From Chrysophaeum taylorii (Eukaryota > Sar > Pelagophyceae > Pelagomonadales > Pelagomonadaceae): 64,000 nt of DNA. Positions 52,477 through 60,947 of the stretch are shown piece by piece (position 1 is the stretch's first letter; each line of letters starts with the position of its first letter). The stretch is from the NCBI GenBank assembly GCA_029834535.1, contig JAQMWT010000574.1:1-64000 (forward strand), given 5' to 3'. A model generated the notes under the pieces. That model searched no databases, had not been told where the DNA came from, and saw only the letters and a program-made list of their open reading frames with translations. Both the position numbers and the translations under genes were made by a program.

Positions 52477-53588
52477 CTATTCGGCCGTCGAGGATGTATC
52501 GCCGTCGTCGGCGGCAGGGGGACTAATCTCGAGATCGATGACGAGCGGGAAGTGGTCCGAGGCGGCGGTGTCAAGGCGCCTGTAGCCGAGGACCTCGCAT
52601 CTCCGGCGGAGGGTGTCGGAAACGAGGCAGTGGTCGATGCGAAACACGGGCCGATGCGTCCAACACGTGAGTTGTGGGAGCGCCGTGTTGTCGCCCCGCA
52701 GGAGCGCGTGGGCGTCGTGAAAACCACAATCGTGGAGATGGTCGAGGACAAGGGATCTCTCGTCAGGGGCCGGCCAGCCGTTTGACGAGTAGAGCTCGCG
52801 AATCCAAATCCAATCGTCGTCAGTGTGGTCGATTTTTTGGAAGGTATTAAAGTCCTGGACACACCTTTGGGTAAGACAAATAAAAAACGCACGCCACAGA
52901 TGAGCGCGCCAAGGTCGGCGATCTCCGCGTCTGGCTGGAGCGCGTCGAGGCAAGTCGACATCTGCTTGAGTCTGAGTTCCTCGGCCTTGTGGTCGAGGTG
53001 CGTCGTCGCGACGACGAGGTGGCCAGCCCCCAAGCGCAGCGTCACCCAGACGGCTCCGCGACTCTCGGCGACCTCGCGCGGCTGCCCGCCCAACTTCGCA
53101 TCCTCCGGCGTCGACCGCATCGCGAGCGTCCGCGCCGACACGACGGGCACGCGGCTGCAGATGGCCGAACCGAAAGGGATCTCGCCAAAGGAACACAGGT
53201 CGCACTCGGCTTGGCCAAAGACTAAGTGCGACATTCCCAGCGCCTTGACGAGACGCTCGAGGTAAGACTCTGACGGTGACGACAATGGCGCTGGCCGGCC
53301 GCGCCCGCGGCCCTCGCGCACGGCCTCGAAGTACTCGTCCCGGTCGCGCGCCGTCGCAAAACTCCTGTCGGCCGCGTACGGGTGCAGACACTCGTTCAGG
53401 CAGATGACGTCGGCGTCCACCGCCTTGAGGACCTTCACCAGTCGCTCGAAGTTGTCGAGGTGGCCTGAATCGCGAAACGCGTGGACGTTGTACGATACGA
53501 CTCGCAGCCGGCTCAACGTCGGAGCAGCCATTGCGCTGATCGCGGCACATCGGCTCAGCGTCACGATCGGATGCCATCGCCCGACCAT
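52477..53588 (-). CDS. Endonuclease/exonuclease/phosphatase (EEP) family enzyme, two exons
   Basis: Exons 53588-52893 and 52854-52477 joined over a 38-nt GT-AG intron (52855-52892) give 357 aa. The junction restores the catalytic motif LICG/DFNTFQ. All EEP hallmarks are present in order: VVSYNVHAF (Asn), ADVICLNECLHP (metal-binding Glu), HLVVATTHLDHKAEE (His), the spliced GDFN, FRIDHCLVS and the terminal AASDHFPLVIDL (SDH catalytic dyad). The complete metal/catalytic set argues for an active magnesium-dependent phosphodiesterase or phosphatase; substrate (RNA, lipid head group, inositol phosphate) is not readable. Without the intron the frame runs into low-complexity sequence of the convergent gene. 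Alternative start at Met 53531. Confidence 0.88.
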
Positions 53589-53705
53589 CAATACCTTGAC
53601 CCCTTAACCCTTCACTACTTCCCTTGAAATGAATAAATAAATAAATTTCTGTCGAATTTCTTCACTTTTCATGATGGGCTCGATCGTCCCCTTTGAGTTT
53701 ACCCC

Positions 53706-54317
53706 CTAATCCGCTTCGTCAGGCCTCGGCTCGGCGGCGCCGGGCTCGCCAGAGGAAGAAGAACCACCACCGAAGGCGACGGTGATGCCGAGAACGCCGA
53801 CGCCGGCACCGGTGAGGGCGGTGAGCCCTGTCAAGAGCGAGCTGAGTCCAACAATGGCCTGGCGCAGGAAGCCGGCGAAGCGCTCAATCGGGTAATAGCT
53901 GCTGGTGAAGGGGTGGTCGGCAAAAGAGGCCGCCATGAAGGTGGTGAAAGTAAACATGTAGTACGCGACCACCATCGTGACGACCGAGCTAGAGAGGGCG
54001 ACGAGCGGATTTACGTCGCTGAAGTCGATATCCTCCTTCTCTTCGACCTGCGGCGCCTCCAGCCGGATCGAGCCCCTCGCCGCCTCGATCTCGGCGAGCA
54101 GCTGCTGATTGATCGTATTCATCTGGGCCTTTGTTTTCTTCACTTCAGGTGCCACGGGTGCGTCCACCGTCGTGCGAAACTTGAGCCGCGGCGACTCGTC
54201 CACGTCGATTGGCGTCTCGCGCCGCAAGACTGTTGCCCTCCGCACGATGGTGCCGCCAGTGTTTGAAAACGTCTGACACGGAACAGCGAGCATCGCCATG
54301 ATGACCGCGAGCCCCAT
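53706..54317 (-). CDS. Putative plastid membrane protein, two TM, with bipartite leader
   Basis: 203 aa from the ATG at 54317. The N-terminus MGLAVIMAMLAVPCQTFSN is a signal peptide followed near its cleavage site by T-F-S, then a basic Ser/Thr/Arg stretch (RRATVLRRET), as in heterokont bipartite plastid leaders. A charged helical segment (~60-95) precedes two membrane helices (about 104-131 and 153-182) separated by a loop with FTSSYYPIERFAGFLRQAIV. The Gly/Ser/Glu tail is hydrophilic. The pattern resembles conserved plastid proteins of unknown function; I cannot name the family. The stop codon overlaps a satellite C core (TTTGAGTTTACCCCCTAA on the plus strand at 53692-53709), and another fragment lies just upstream of the start (54340-54380). 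Confidence 0.65.
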   Translation of the reverse strand: MGLAVIMAMLAVPCQTFSNTGGTIVRRATVLRRETPIDVDESPRLKFRTTVDAPVAPEVKKTKAQMNTINQQLLAEIEAARGSIRLEAPQVEEKEDIDFSDVNPLVALSSSVVTMVVAYYMFTFTTFMAASFADHPFTSSYYPIERFAGFLRQAIVGLSSLLTGLTALTGAGVGVLGITVAFGGGSSSSGEPGAAEPRPDEAD

Positions 54318-54334
54318 ATCCACCTCGTCAAAAT

Positions 54335-54382
54335 AACTAACCCTCGACCCGCCAATCTAGTAACCCTTTGAGTCCTAACTAC
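54335..54382 (+). repeat. Satellite repeat C fragment upstream of plastid gene
   Basis: CCCTCGACCCGCCAATCTAG followed by CCCTTTGAGTCCTAACTACT, i.e. both cores of repeat C in shortened form. It sits within 70 bp of the minus-strand ATG at 54317. Confidence 0.6.
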
Positions 54383-54464
54383 TTATCGAAAGATGTTTGT
54401 TTGTCTGTTTGTTTGTTTGTCCCCCGATTTAGGGTAAGGATCAGGTAGGCGAGAGAACCAGACA

Positions 54465-55030
54465 GTGATCCTCCAAGCCGTCTACGGCGACCTCGCAGAC
54501 TATTTCCACGACCCGCGGCGGCTCTTTCAGCGCGCCATTCTCACGCCCCGTCGAAACGATGTTGTCGATGCTGACAACGCGCGCATGACCGCGGCCTTTT
54601 TTTCCTGGAGACGAGGCGTCGGAGTTCTTTTCGGCCGACTAGGTTGGGTCAGAAGACGACGCCTCGCTCTTTACAGTCGAGTTTTCAACTCCCTGACAAC
54701 CAACGGCATGCTGACTTTGATCGCGAGCTTAAAGTCTTCGCAACCTCGACCCGTCGCACGGCCACTGCAACGGTACCAGATACATGATCGATCGTATCGT
54801 TGTTACCGAGGCTCCTCCAACCTGTATCCCTTAAGGCCCGCCGACGCCAAAACGATCACCAAGAGCCAGGACCAGACGCCCCGCGAGGTCGGCGTCCTCT
54901 TGCCCAAGCCCGTCTTCTGTCACGTCCAGCTCTACGTGGCTCTCTGTCGATCGGCAACCACGAGAATATGCTCTTCTGACTCGACGACACGAGAATATGC
55001 TCTTCTGACTCGACGACTCCACCCTACCCC
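54465..55030 (+). pseudogene. Helitron / PIF1-type helicase C-terminal remnant
   Basis: Three pieces in different frames are in the order of a PIF1-like helicase end: VYGDLADYF.DP...FQRAILTPRRNDVVDADN (about 54475-54590, matching 'Y.+...L..RAILTP.N..V...N'); RNLDPSHGHCNGTRYMIDRI (about 54740-54800, motif 'LLRN+DP..GLCNGTR'); and ITKSQDQTPREVGVLLPKPV then FCHVQLYVALCRS (about 54850-54955, motif VI 'TINKSQGQT...VG..LP..VF.HGQLYVA.SR'). Two or more frameshifts and changed key residues show decay. This is typical of Helitron RepHel proteins, although a host PIF1-like copy is an alternative. A 29-bp tandem duplication (ACGAGAATATGCTCTTCTGA and on) follows at about 54958-55015. Confidence 0.7.
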
Positions 55031-55082
55031 ACACGTGCTCCGCAATTTCGATAAGCCCCCTCCCGGCGTCTACACGCGCACT

Positions 55083-55482
55083 GTAGGTGAACTTACTGGG
55101 ACCAGGTGAACTTACTGGGGTTTGAGATTGGGACTAGGTGAATATAGTGACCAGGTGAACTTACTGAGACCAGGTGAACTTACTGGGGGTTTTAGAGTAA
55201 ACTCAAAGATTAGCGGCGTGTGCGGATCAAAGCAGCTTAGATTGGCGGAGGCGAGAGCGACGAGCTCGAAGGAGTGGTGTGAGCACAAGTGGGTTTACGC
55301 CGAACTTACTGGGGTTAGAGATTTGGACTAGGTGAACTTACTGACCAGGTGAACTTACTGGGAACAGGTGAACTTACTGGGGTTAGAGATTGGGACTAGG
55401 TGAACTTACTGACCAGGTGAACTAACTGGGACCAGGTGAACTTACTGGGGTTAGAGATTGGGACTAGGTGAACTTACTGGCC
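55083..55482 (+). repeat. GGTGAACTTACTG minisatellite with higher-order structure
   Basis: About twelve copies of the 13-mer GGTGAACTTACTG (some with one change) are separated by GGACCA, GACCA or GGGTTAGAGATTGGGACTA spacers. A composite unit of about 68 bp (13-mer, GACCA, 13-mer, GGAACCA, 13-mer, GGGTTAGAGATTGGGACTA) repeats from about 55322 to 55480. An inverted satellite C unit interrupts the array at about 55190-55270. Confidence 0.85.
55188..55270 (-). repeat. Satellite repeat C unit, inverted
   Basis: Reverse complement reads CTTCGAGCTCGTCGCTCTCG..., CGCCAATCTAAGCTGCTTTG and then CTTTGAGTTTACTC (each under 20 bases), i.e. both cores in the right order. Another forward piece is at 55493-55560 (TACTCCTAAACCC, then AACCTAAGCTTCTTTAAT). 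Confidence 0.7.
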
Positions 55483-55564
55483 TGCACTTGTCTACTCCTA
55501 AACCCTTACCACAGTTCGCCTTCCCCACCAACCTAAGCTTCTTTAATTGGCGCACGCTCCGCCA

Positions 55565-55730
55565 TGCAAGAATTTTGACATGGCGGAGAGCAAAGACACT
55601 TACCCACATTCTTCGGGTTTAGGATTGGAACAATATCTGACGTGGAATTCACGTTTGAGGACGTCACAACGGACAGGCCAGAGAATCTGATGCGAGCCTC
55701 GCGTGCAGCCGGGGCATCCTCTGTGGCAGC
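55565..55730. repeat. Dispersed repeat B, copy 2
   Basis: Similar to 15866-16025 (same orientation) over about 160 bp. The copies sit in different neighbourhoods 40 kb apart, and flanks are unrelated, so this is a dispersed rather than segmental repeat. Confidence 0.75.
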
Positions 55731-56030
55731 GTCGTGGCTCGCCCCTTCGTGGAGAGCGACGGCGGACCGCCGCGCGGCCCGGGATGACGAGACAAACCGT
55801 CCGGCGCTCGGCGAGGCGGGAGATCGCGCGGGAAAACGAAAGAAGCGCAAGTTCCTTTGAAAACGAACTCGTACTCGAGTGTCCTCGCCCAGGAGTGGAA
55901 TGGCTAAGAGAAAGTGTACAAGCGCGCTGTTGAAGCGCTTGTGGCGTCTTCGAGACGATCGCTTTTCTCGAGCGCGAACGTGCGGTCCGTCGTGACAAGA
56001 TGAGGCGATTGCGGACCGCAGGATGCGGCA

Positions 56031-56357
56031 ATGCTGCTTGAGCGTCGACGCGAGGCCAAGCGCATTGCAATTGCAGAGCGGCGTGATGATCGTCTAGAAG
56101 AAGCGCACGCCGGCGACGAGGACGCGATGCGCGCGCTCGAGGACGAACGCGAGGCTGATCGTCTGCGCCACGTCGCAAGGCGCGACAAACGTTTAGAAGA
56201 ACCGCACGCCGGCGACGAGGACGCGATGCGCACGCTCGAGGACGAACGCGAGAGTGATCGTCTGCGCCACCCCGTATGCCGCGAGAGTCGCAGGGAAGCT
56301 AAACGAGCTCGTCGTAGTCACCAGCAGCACTCCTCCCCCCCCCCCCCCCCTTTCTAA
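56031..56357 (+). CDS. Short coiled-coil protein with two 33-residue repeats
   Basis: 108 aa from the ATG at 56031. It consists of charged helix with a 33-residue unit repeated twice (core AHAGDEDAMRALEDEREADR and PHAGDEDAMRTLEDERESDR), corresponding to a 99-bp DNA repeat (about 56086-56284). It ends in a His/Ser/Pro tail coded by a 14-base C-run next to a T-run. No family is recognised. Homopolymer runs at the 3' end (56337-56373) make the C-terminus unreliable. It could be the degenerate remainder of a longer repeat protein or an upstream exon. Confidence 0.4.
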   Translation: MLLERRREAKRIAIAERRDDRLEEAHAGDEDAMRALEDEREADRLRHVARRDKRLEEPHAGDEDAMRTLEDERESDRLRHPVCRESRREAKRARRSHQQHSSPPPPPF

Positions 56358-56405
56358 TTTTTTTTTTTTTTATTATTAGTGCGCTGGTCCTAATTAGGAC
56401 ACTTA

Positions 56406-57696
56406 ATGAAACTCGGTGATGCTCAAGATGGGTCGCTCCGTGCGTTGGAGACGGTGCTTCGGAATCTTCTCTTGGCGTCCCCAAAGGACATCAAGTACCG
56501 CGTGCTCCGGCGCGATAATCCACAGGTGCAACGCAAATTGCTGGCTTGTCGAACCGCAAAGACGCTGCTGGAGGCTGTTGGCTTCGTGGAAACGGTTGAT
56601 GGCTTCTTGGTCCTTAACGGTGTCGTCGACGGTCGCGTCCGCGACGCTCTCGACGCGGTTCGCGAGGCACGACGGGGCGGACGACGGGCGGCAAGCAACG
56701 ACGCACCGGAGGCGTGGACTTCGCCACGCCCTGTCGTCGAACTCGACCCACCTCCGACTGGCGCACAGCGCGTCGACCACCCAACGGACGACTGGACGGA
56801 GATCTTTGGACTCGACAATGTCAAGCGCGAGCTCCAGGAGCTCATGTCGTTGACATCGGGTGCCGTCATTTTGCTCTATGGTCCGCCCGGCTGTGGCAAG
56901 ACCCCGCGTCCAAGACGCTCTATAGAGCAAATATCCCATTGTTTGGTTGAACGATTGCGATGTTGGCGACACCGTGTCTTCTTGTCTTGACATTTAGTTG
57001 TGGTTTTCAGGCAAATCGAAGCTTGCTCGTTGCGCGGCGAAGAACTACGGCCGCGGCGCAATCGTGACGGCCTACGGTGCCGAGGTGCAATGCCGATTCT
57101 CGCGCTCTCATCGCCTGCATTGCTACGGTCGAGCGCGCGACTTTGCACCATGCGTCCTGCTTGTCAAGGGTCTGGGTGGCGAGCTTTTGGCGCTCGTCGA
57201 TGCCATTGCCCGAGTGCGCACCCCCGACGACGGCATCGTCGTGATCGTCACCAACAGCGAGCAGCGCGTGCTCACCCCCCGCTCTGACGACGGCACGTAT
57301 GCCATGAAAATTCGCCGGACGTGTCGTGCGTCTGGCCTCGAGGGCTTCGACCGGCTCATTCACGTTCCACTGCCCTCGAAGAAAGCCCGGCTCGATGCCA
57401 TACGTGCGACAGTCGCGACGCGACGTCATCGAGACCTTGACCTCGAAGACCTCGCGGCCCAGATGGAGGTATTCTCCATGCGTGCTGTGCTCGAGGTCGC
57501 CAGAGAAGCAACGCGCGTGGCAGCGCGACGCGAGCCAAGGGGGCGCGTTCTCGAAGCCGACTTTGACGAGGTATTCGGCGACTTTCCGACGTTTGCGACG
57601 GTCCGGCACCAGCTCGGGCCGCGCAGCGGCGCTTTGATTTGCGACTACGTCGATCATCTCGTCTGGCTCGAGGACACCGTGTCACATTCTTCTTAG
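56406..57696 (+). CDS. PUB-domain AAA+ ATPase-like protein with degenerate Walker B
   Basis: Exons 56406-56895 and 57011-57696 (391 aa). Residues ~8-70 form a PUB domain (ALETVLRNLL..SPKD.KYRVLRRDN, F.RKLL, LLEAVGF), a p97-tail-binding module. A linker leads to an AAA+ core: WTEIFGLDNVKRELQEL, Walker A GPPGCGKS (159-166), then in exon 2 APCVLLVKGLGGEL where Walker B should be hhhhDE; both acids are missing. Sensor-1-like VTNSE, and FDRLIHVPLPSKKARLDAI (second half of the AAA module) are kept. Walker A is whole only if a 115-nt intron with GC-AG ends (GCAAGA..TTTTCAG, 56896-57010) is removed. It probably binds but does not hydrolyse ATP; a role with Cdc48/p97 is inferred from the PUB domain. 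Confidence 0.7.
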
Positions 57697-58130
57697 GGAA
57701 TCAACATCGAGGTCCACTCGCGTGACCGCCGCAATGTTCGAGAATCGACCTCCGGTCGCCCGCGTCCACCACCGCAACGTAGCCCTCGAAGTGGGTCCCG
57801 ACCGCATCGCTCGTCATAGCCCGCATCTCGGGAAGCTCGACTTCATCATGAAGGGAGATTATTCAGCAACCTCAATGGTGTCTGCAGAGGCCCCTATGCA
57901 GCCTCCCAGGTCACCACGCCTCTCTTATTCGAGAATAACTGGCGCTCGAAAGTAGGATGGTCCTCTTTTGGTTAATGATTGCTTCGATCATGCTTTTAAC
58001 GATAGGATTTGGTGTTCGAAACTAATCTGCGCAATGGTCGAAATTGTATCAGATTCTGCTGCTGCTGCTGCTGGTGCTGCGGATATTCATTTGCCTCGAT
58101 CTTTCACAATACAAGAATAGAATGAATGTC
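57697..58130. other. Intergenic: no gene seen
   Basis: Contains a (GCT)n microsatellite at about 58056-58076. The non-LTR element begins (3' end) at about 58131. No domain is found in short frames. Confidence 0.6.
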
Positions 58131-60860
58131 TTTAAATGTCGACTGCTAAGAGGGGGGGGTGTGTGTGGGGAGCATGAAGGATGTGGGTGGGTTTGTGGGG
58201 TATGAGGGATGTGCCTGACGGGCGGAGATAAGTACGCGGGACCTAGTCGGGGTCATCGCCGAGGCGTGGGGCAGGCGAAGAGAGGACGGGCCCCGCCCGT
58301 AGGTCGTACGCATGCTGCCGCCGGACGTATGTGCGACGAAGGGTGACGTCCTGCTGGGATCGGGCGGCCTGGGCGGGGTTCCCCGAGGCGGCGACATGGG
58401 TGAGGGCGGTGAGGGCACAGCGAGCCCGGCCTAATGCGTTGGCGATCCCCCACTCACGGTAGATGCGGCGAGTTTGGGCCGCCTTTGCCTCTGTGAAGTT
58501 GGCGCAGCCGCTTGTCACCCAGGTTCGCGCAGCGATGCGCTCTGCGCATGTTTGGGCGAGAGCGTGGCACGCCGCGCTGGCCTCACCGAAGGCACCAAAG
58601 ACGAGGCCGGCGACGGTGCCGTAGCTACGTAGCCGCTGTTCGACAGGGCCCAAGAAGCCAGGCGGTGGTGCTGTACCCGGCTGGGGGATGATGGCGTCGA
58701 TGCCGCGGGCGTGAGCGAGGTATTCGGAGTGGACTTGCGCTGCGCGCCGATCGACAGGCGACGGGTGGGAGGGATGGAGGGCGTGGGCGGTGTACAACGA
58801 ACCCCAAGCGAGGGTTTTGATGTCGTAGAGTTGCTCCTTGTTGTCGAGCGTGGTGAGGATGTCTGGGACGACTTGACGTCGGGCGAGATTGCCTCGGTAC
58901 CGGCCGTAGAGGCGCGTGCGAATGGTAGGGGCGACGACGTCAGCAAAGATGCCGAAAACCTCGGACAGGGCTGGGATGCCGGCCTCTTTGACGCTGCCGT
59001 GGACGCAGTCGAGCTGGCCGTCATGCCAGGTGGTCCGCGCTCCTCCGCGGTTGACAAGGTTGGCCTGCGTGAGAAGCACCTTGCCGTGAGCGTCGAGAAC
59101 GACGTCAGTGCCCAGAATGCGAGTGCCCACGAGGCCCAAACAAGCTGGAGAGGGGTAGCCAAAGTACTGGGCACACATCTCAGCCCAGCAGCGGTTGGGG
59201 ATTTGAAGGCCAGAGCTGGGCCACGAGCTGATGAACGTGGTCGAGAAGCGATCCCATGAGGACGCCGCTACTCGAAGTGCTTCGGTGATGGGAAGGGTGG
59301 CCGCAAGGCGCTGGAGTGCAGTGGCCCGAGCTGTCTCGCGCTGGGAGGTTAGAGCACGCTGGAGTTGGGGTATGAGCACGGGTGTCGAGATGGTGGGGTC
59401 GACGAGGACGCCCATGGAGACGAATTCGTGGGAGAGAGGACCGTCGACGAGATGAACGTTGGCGGGGTCGCCGGAACCAGCGCCGCCGTGGGAAGCCAGC
59501 GTGGTACGGAGATCAGCCCGAAGTCCGTCCCACGCAGTCTCGAGTGCCCGCCCCAGGCGGCAACCGGATGCGAGGAGGTGGTGCCAACGGTGCAACTCGT
59601 TACCTGTGCGAAAAGAAGTGGCACCCAGGACCGAGGCGAGGCGGGGGAGGTAGCCAGGGACCTCCAAGGCACCCGTAGGATCGCGAAGGTCGACGAGGTG
59701 TGGGAGGGCCTGGGCCGCCGTGCCAACAAAGGCGGCGGGGCTGAGGTCGGCGCAGGAGCGAATGCCGCCACCCCCACTTCGAGCAGGAAGACGGAGGCGT
59801 TGGAGGACGATGCCGTTGGAGTCAAAAACCTGACGCGGATCTGCGCCAAGTGCTGTGGCGACGAAGCTGAGGGCGGCAACGTCGAAGCGGCGGAGCGCGC
59901 TCAAGGCATTGGTGGGGTAGCAGTGTTGCGCGATGTAGTCCATGCGCGGGGCGATGCAGTAGCGGCCCAACGAGTACATGCAGTGGAGGGAGACGTTCTG
60001 GAGCTTGGTGCGAATACGGCTCATGTAGCTCACCTGAGCGTCAACCTCGCGTTGCAAGGTAGCTTCGACATAGGCATCTCTGGCGTGGCCGGGGGAGCCG
60101 ATGGGCACACCGTAGATTACGAGGCCGTCGGCGACAACGGGGATACCAGCAAGAGTACGCGTGCCGTCAGGCGCAACTTGGACGTGGTCGTGAACATCGG
60201 GGTGGTCGAGAAGCTCCATGCCAAGTGCCGGACAGAACGCCTCGCACTTGTCGAGGCGGAGCTCCTCGCCGCTAGCTTGGATGTCGCGGGCGTACTGCAG
60301 GAGGGCGTCGACAACCTCACGAGGGGAACCAGAGATGACGCCGTCGTCCATGCCAAATCGGGCGTAGCCGGCACATGAACGTAAGCGGGTGTCAAGGGCC
60401 TGAGCGGCGTCATGCGTTGCCAGACAGTACGCCGGTGGATAGGTGGGGTCGCCTTGCTGGCCGCCTTCTTGAGAGTCGAAGGGGGCGCGATCGAGGCCGG
60501 TGGGGCCGTGGAGGGCCACCCAGGATGCCGGCCGCAATTGCTTGAACATAAAGTGGCCAAAGGCACGCAGCTTAGCGTTGGCGTGGTTTGCGAGTTTGTC
60601 CACGACGGTCCGGCGCTTGAGCTCGTTGAAGGCGTTGCGTTTGTCCAGCTTGATGATGACCTGGTCGGGGTACTGCTCCGCGTGGGTGCGGACGCCAAAG
60701 ACGAGGCGCGAGGGGCCGCCCTTGACCCCGACGGCAACGTTGATCGGGTACAGTGCCTCAGAGAGCTCGGAGTGGAGGCTACGCACAAGGCACCGTCCAG
60801 TGGCACGGCGGCGGACGGTGCCAATGCCGATAGGAATGTCTCTCCTTCGCTCCTGTGACT
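58131..60860 (-). mobile_element. Non-LTR retrotransposon family A: RT plus PD-(D/E)XK-like nuclease
   Basis: About 2.7 kb on the minus strand, 5'-truncated within the RT domain next to a (ATTC)n/(TTTC)n tract at 60881-60947. The 3' end (CATTTAAAGAC) matches the copy at 28249-28584. The coding frame is intact from the truncation point to a normal stop. No poly-A tail is seen; the 3' end is unique sequence. I found no clear target-site duplication for this copy, because the right flank is microsatellite. Confidence 0.85.
58243..60860 (-). CDS. Reverse transcriptase with C-terminal PD-(D/E)XK-like endonuclease (5'-truncated)
   Basis: More than 847 codons open; the frame continues above 60786 to about 60860 with PIGIGTVRRRATGRCLV, an RT motif 1-2 pattern. 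RT motifs: IIKLDKRNAFNELKR (motif A, Asp), DSQEGGQQGDP (motif B) and YARFGMDDGVISGSP (motif C, Met-Asp-Asp-type instead of the usual F/Y-A-D-D), then thumb with LPARSGGGGIRSCADL. The C-terminal part carries RRQVVPDILTTLDNKEQLYD and IKTLAWGS: P-D...D-x-K of restriction-like nucleases, the endonuclease type of R2/CRE-clade elements, which replaces an AP endonuclease. An apurinic endonuclease, if any, would be in the missing 5' part. All catalytic residues of RT are kept. Confidence 0.82.
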
Positions 60861-60880
60861 GCGAAGTACTGTTCTCGGCT

Positions 60881-60947
60881 ATTCATTCATTCATTCATTC
60901 ATTCTTTCTTTCTTTCTTTCTTTCATTCTTTCTTTCTTTCTTTCTTC
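60881..60947. repeat. (ATTC)n then (TTTC)n microsatellite at the 5' junction of the element
   Basis: Six ATTC units followed by about ten TTTC units with one ATTC interruption. It borders the truncated 5' end of family A; it may be the pre-existing target or slippage during integration. Confidence 0.85.

Noticed and set aside
54465-55109. An intact 214-aa gene
   Set aside because: Helicase motifs are split over frames; the single frame is a chance mixture of real and shifted sequence.
60786-60860. Target-site duplication for the larger family A copy
   Set aside because: The right flank is an ATTC/TTTC microsatellite and the left flank has only GAATGAATG in the opposite sense, so no direct duplication can be shown.
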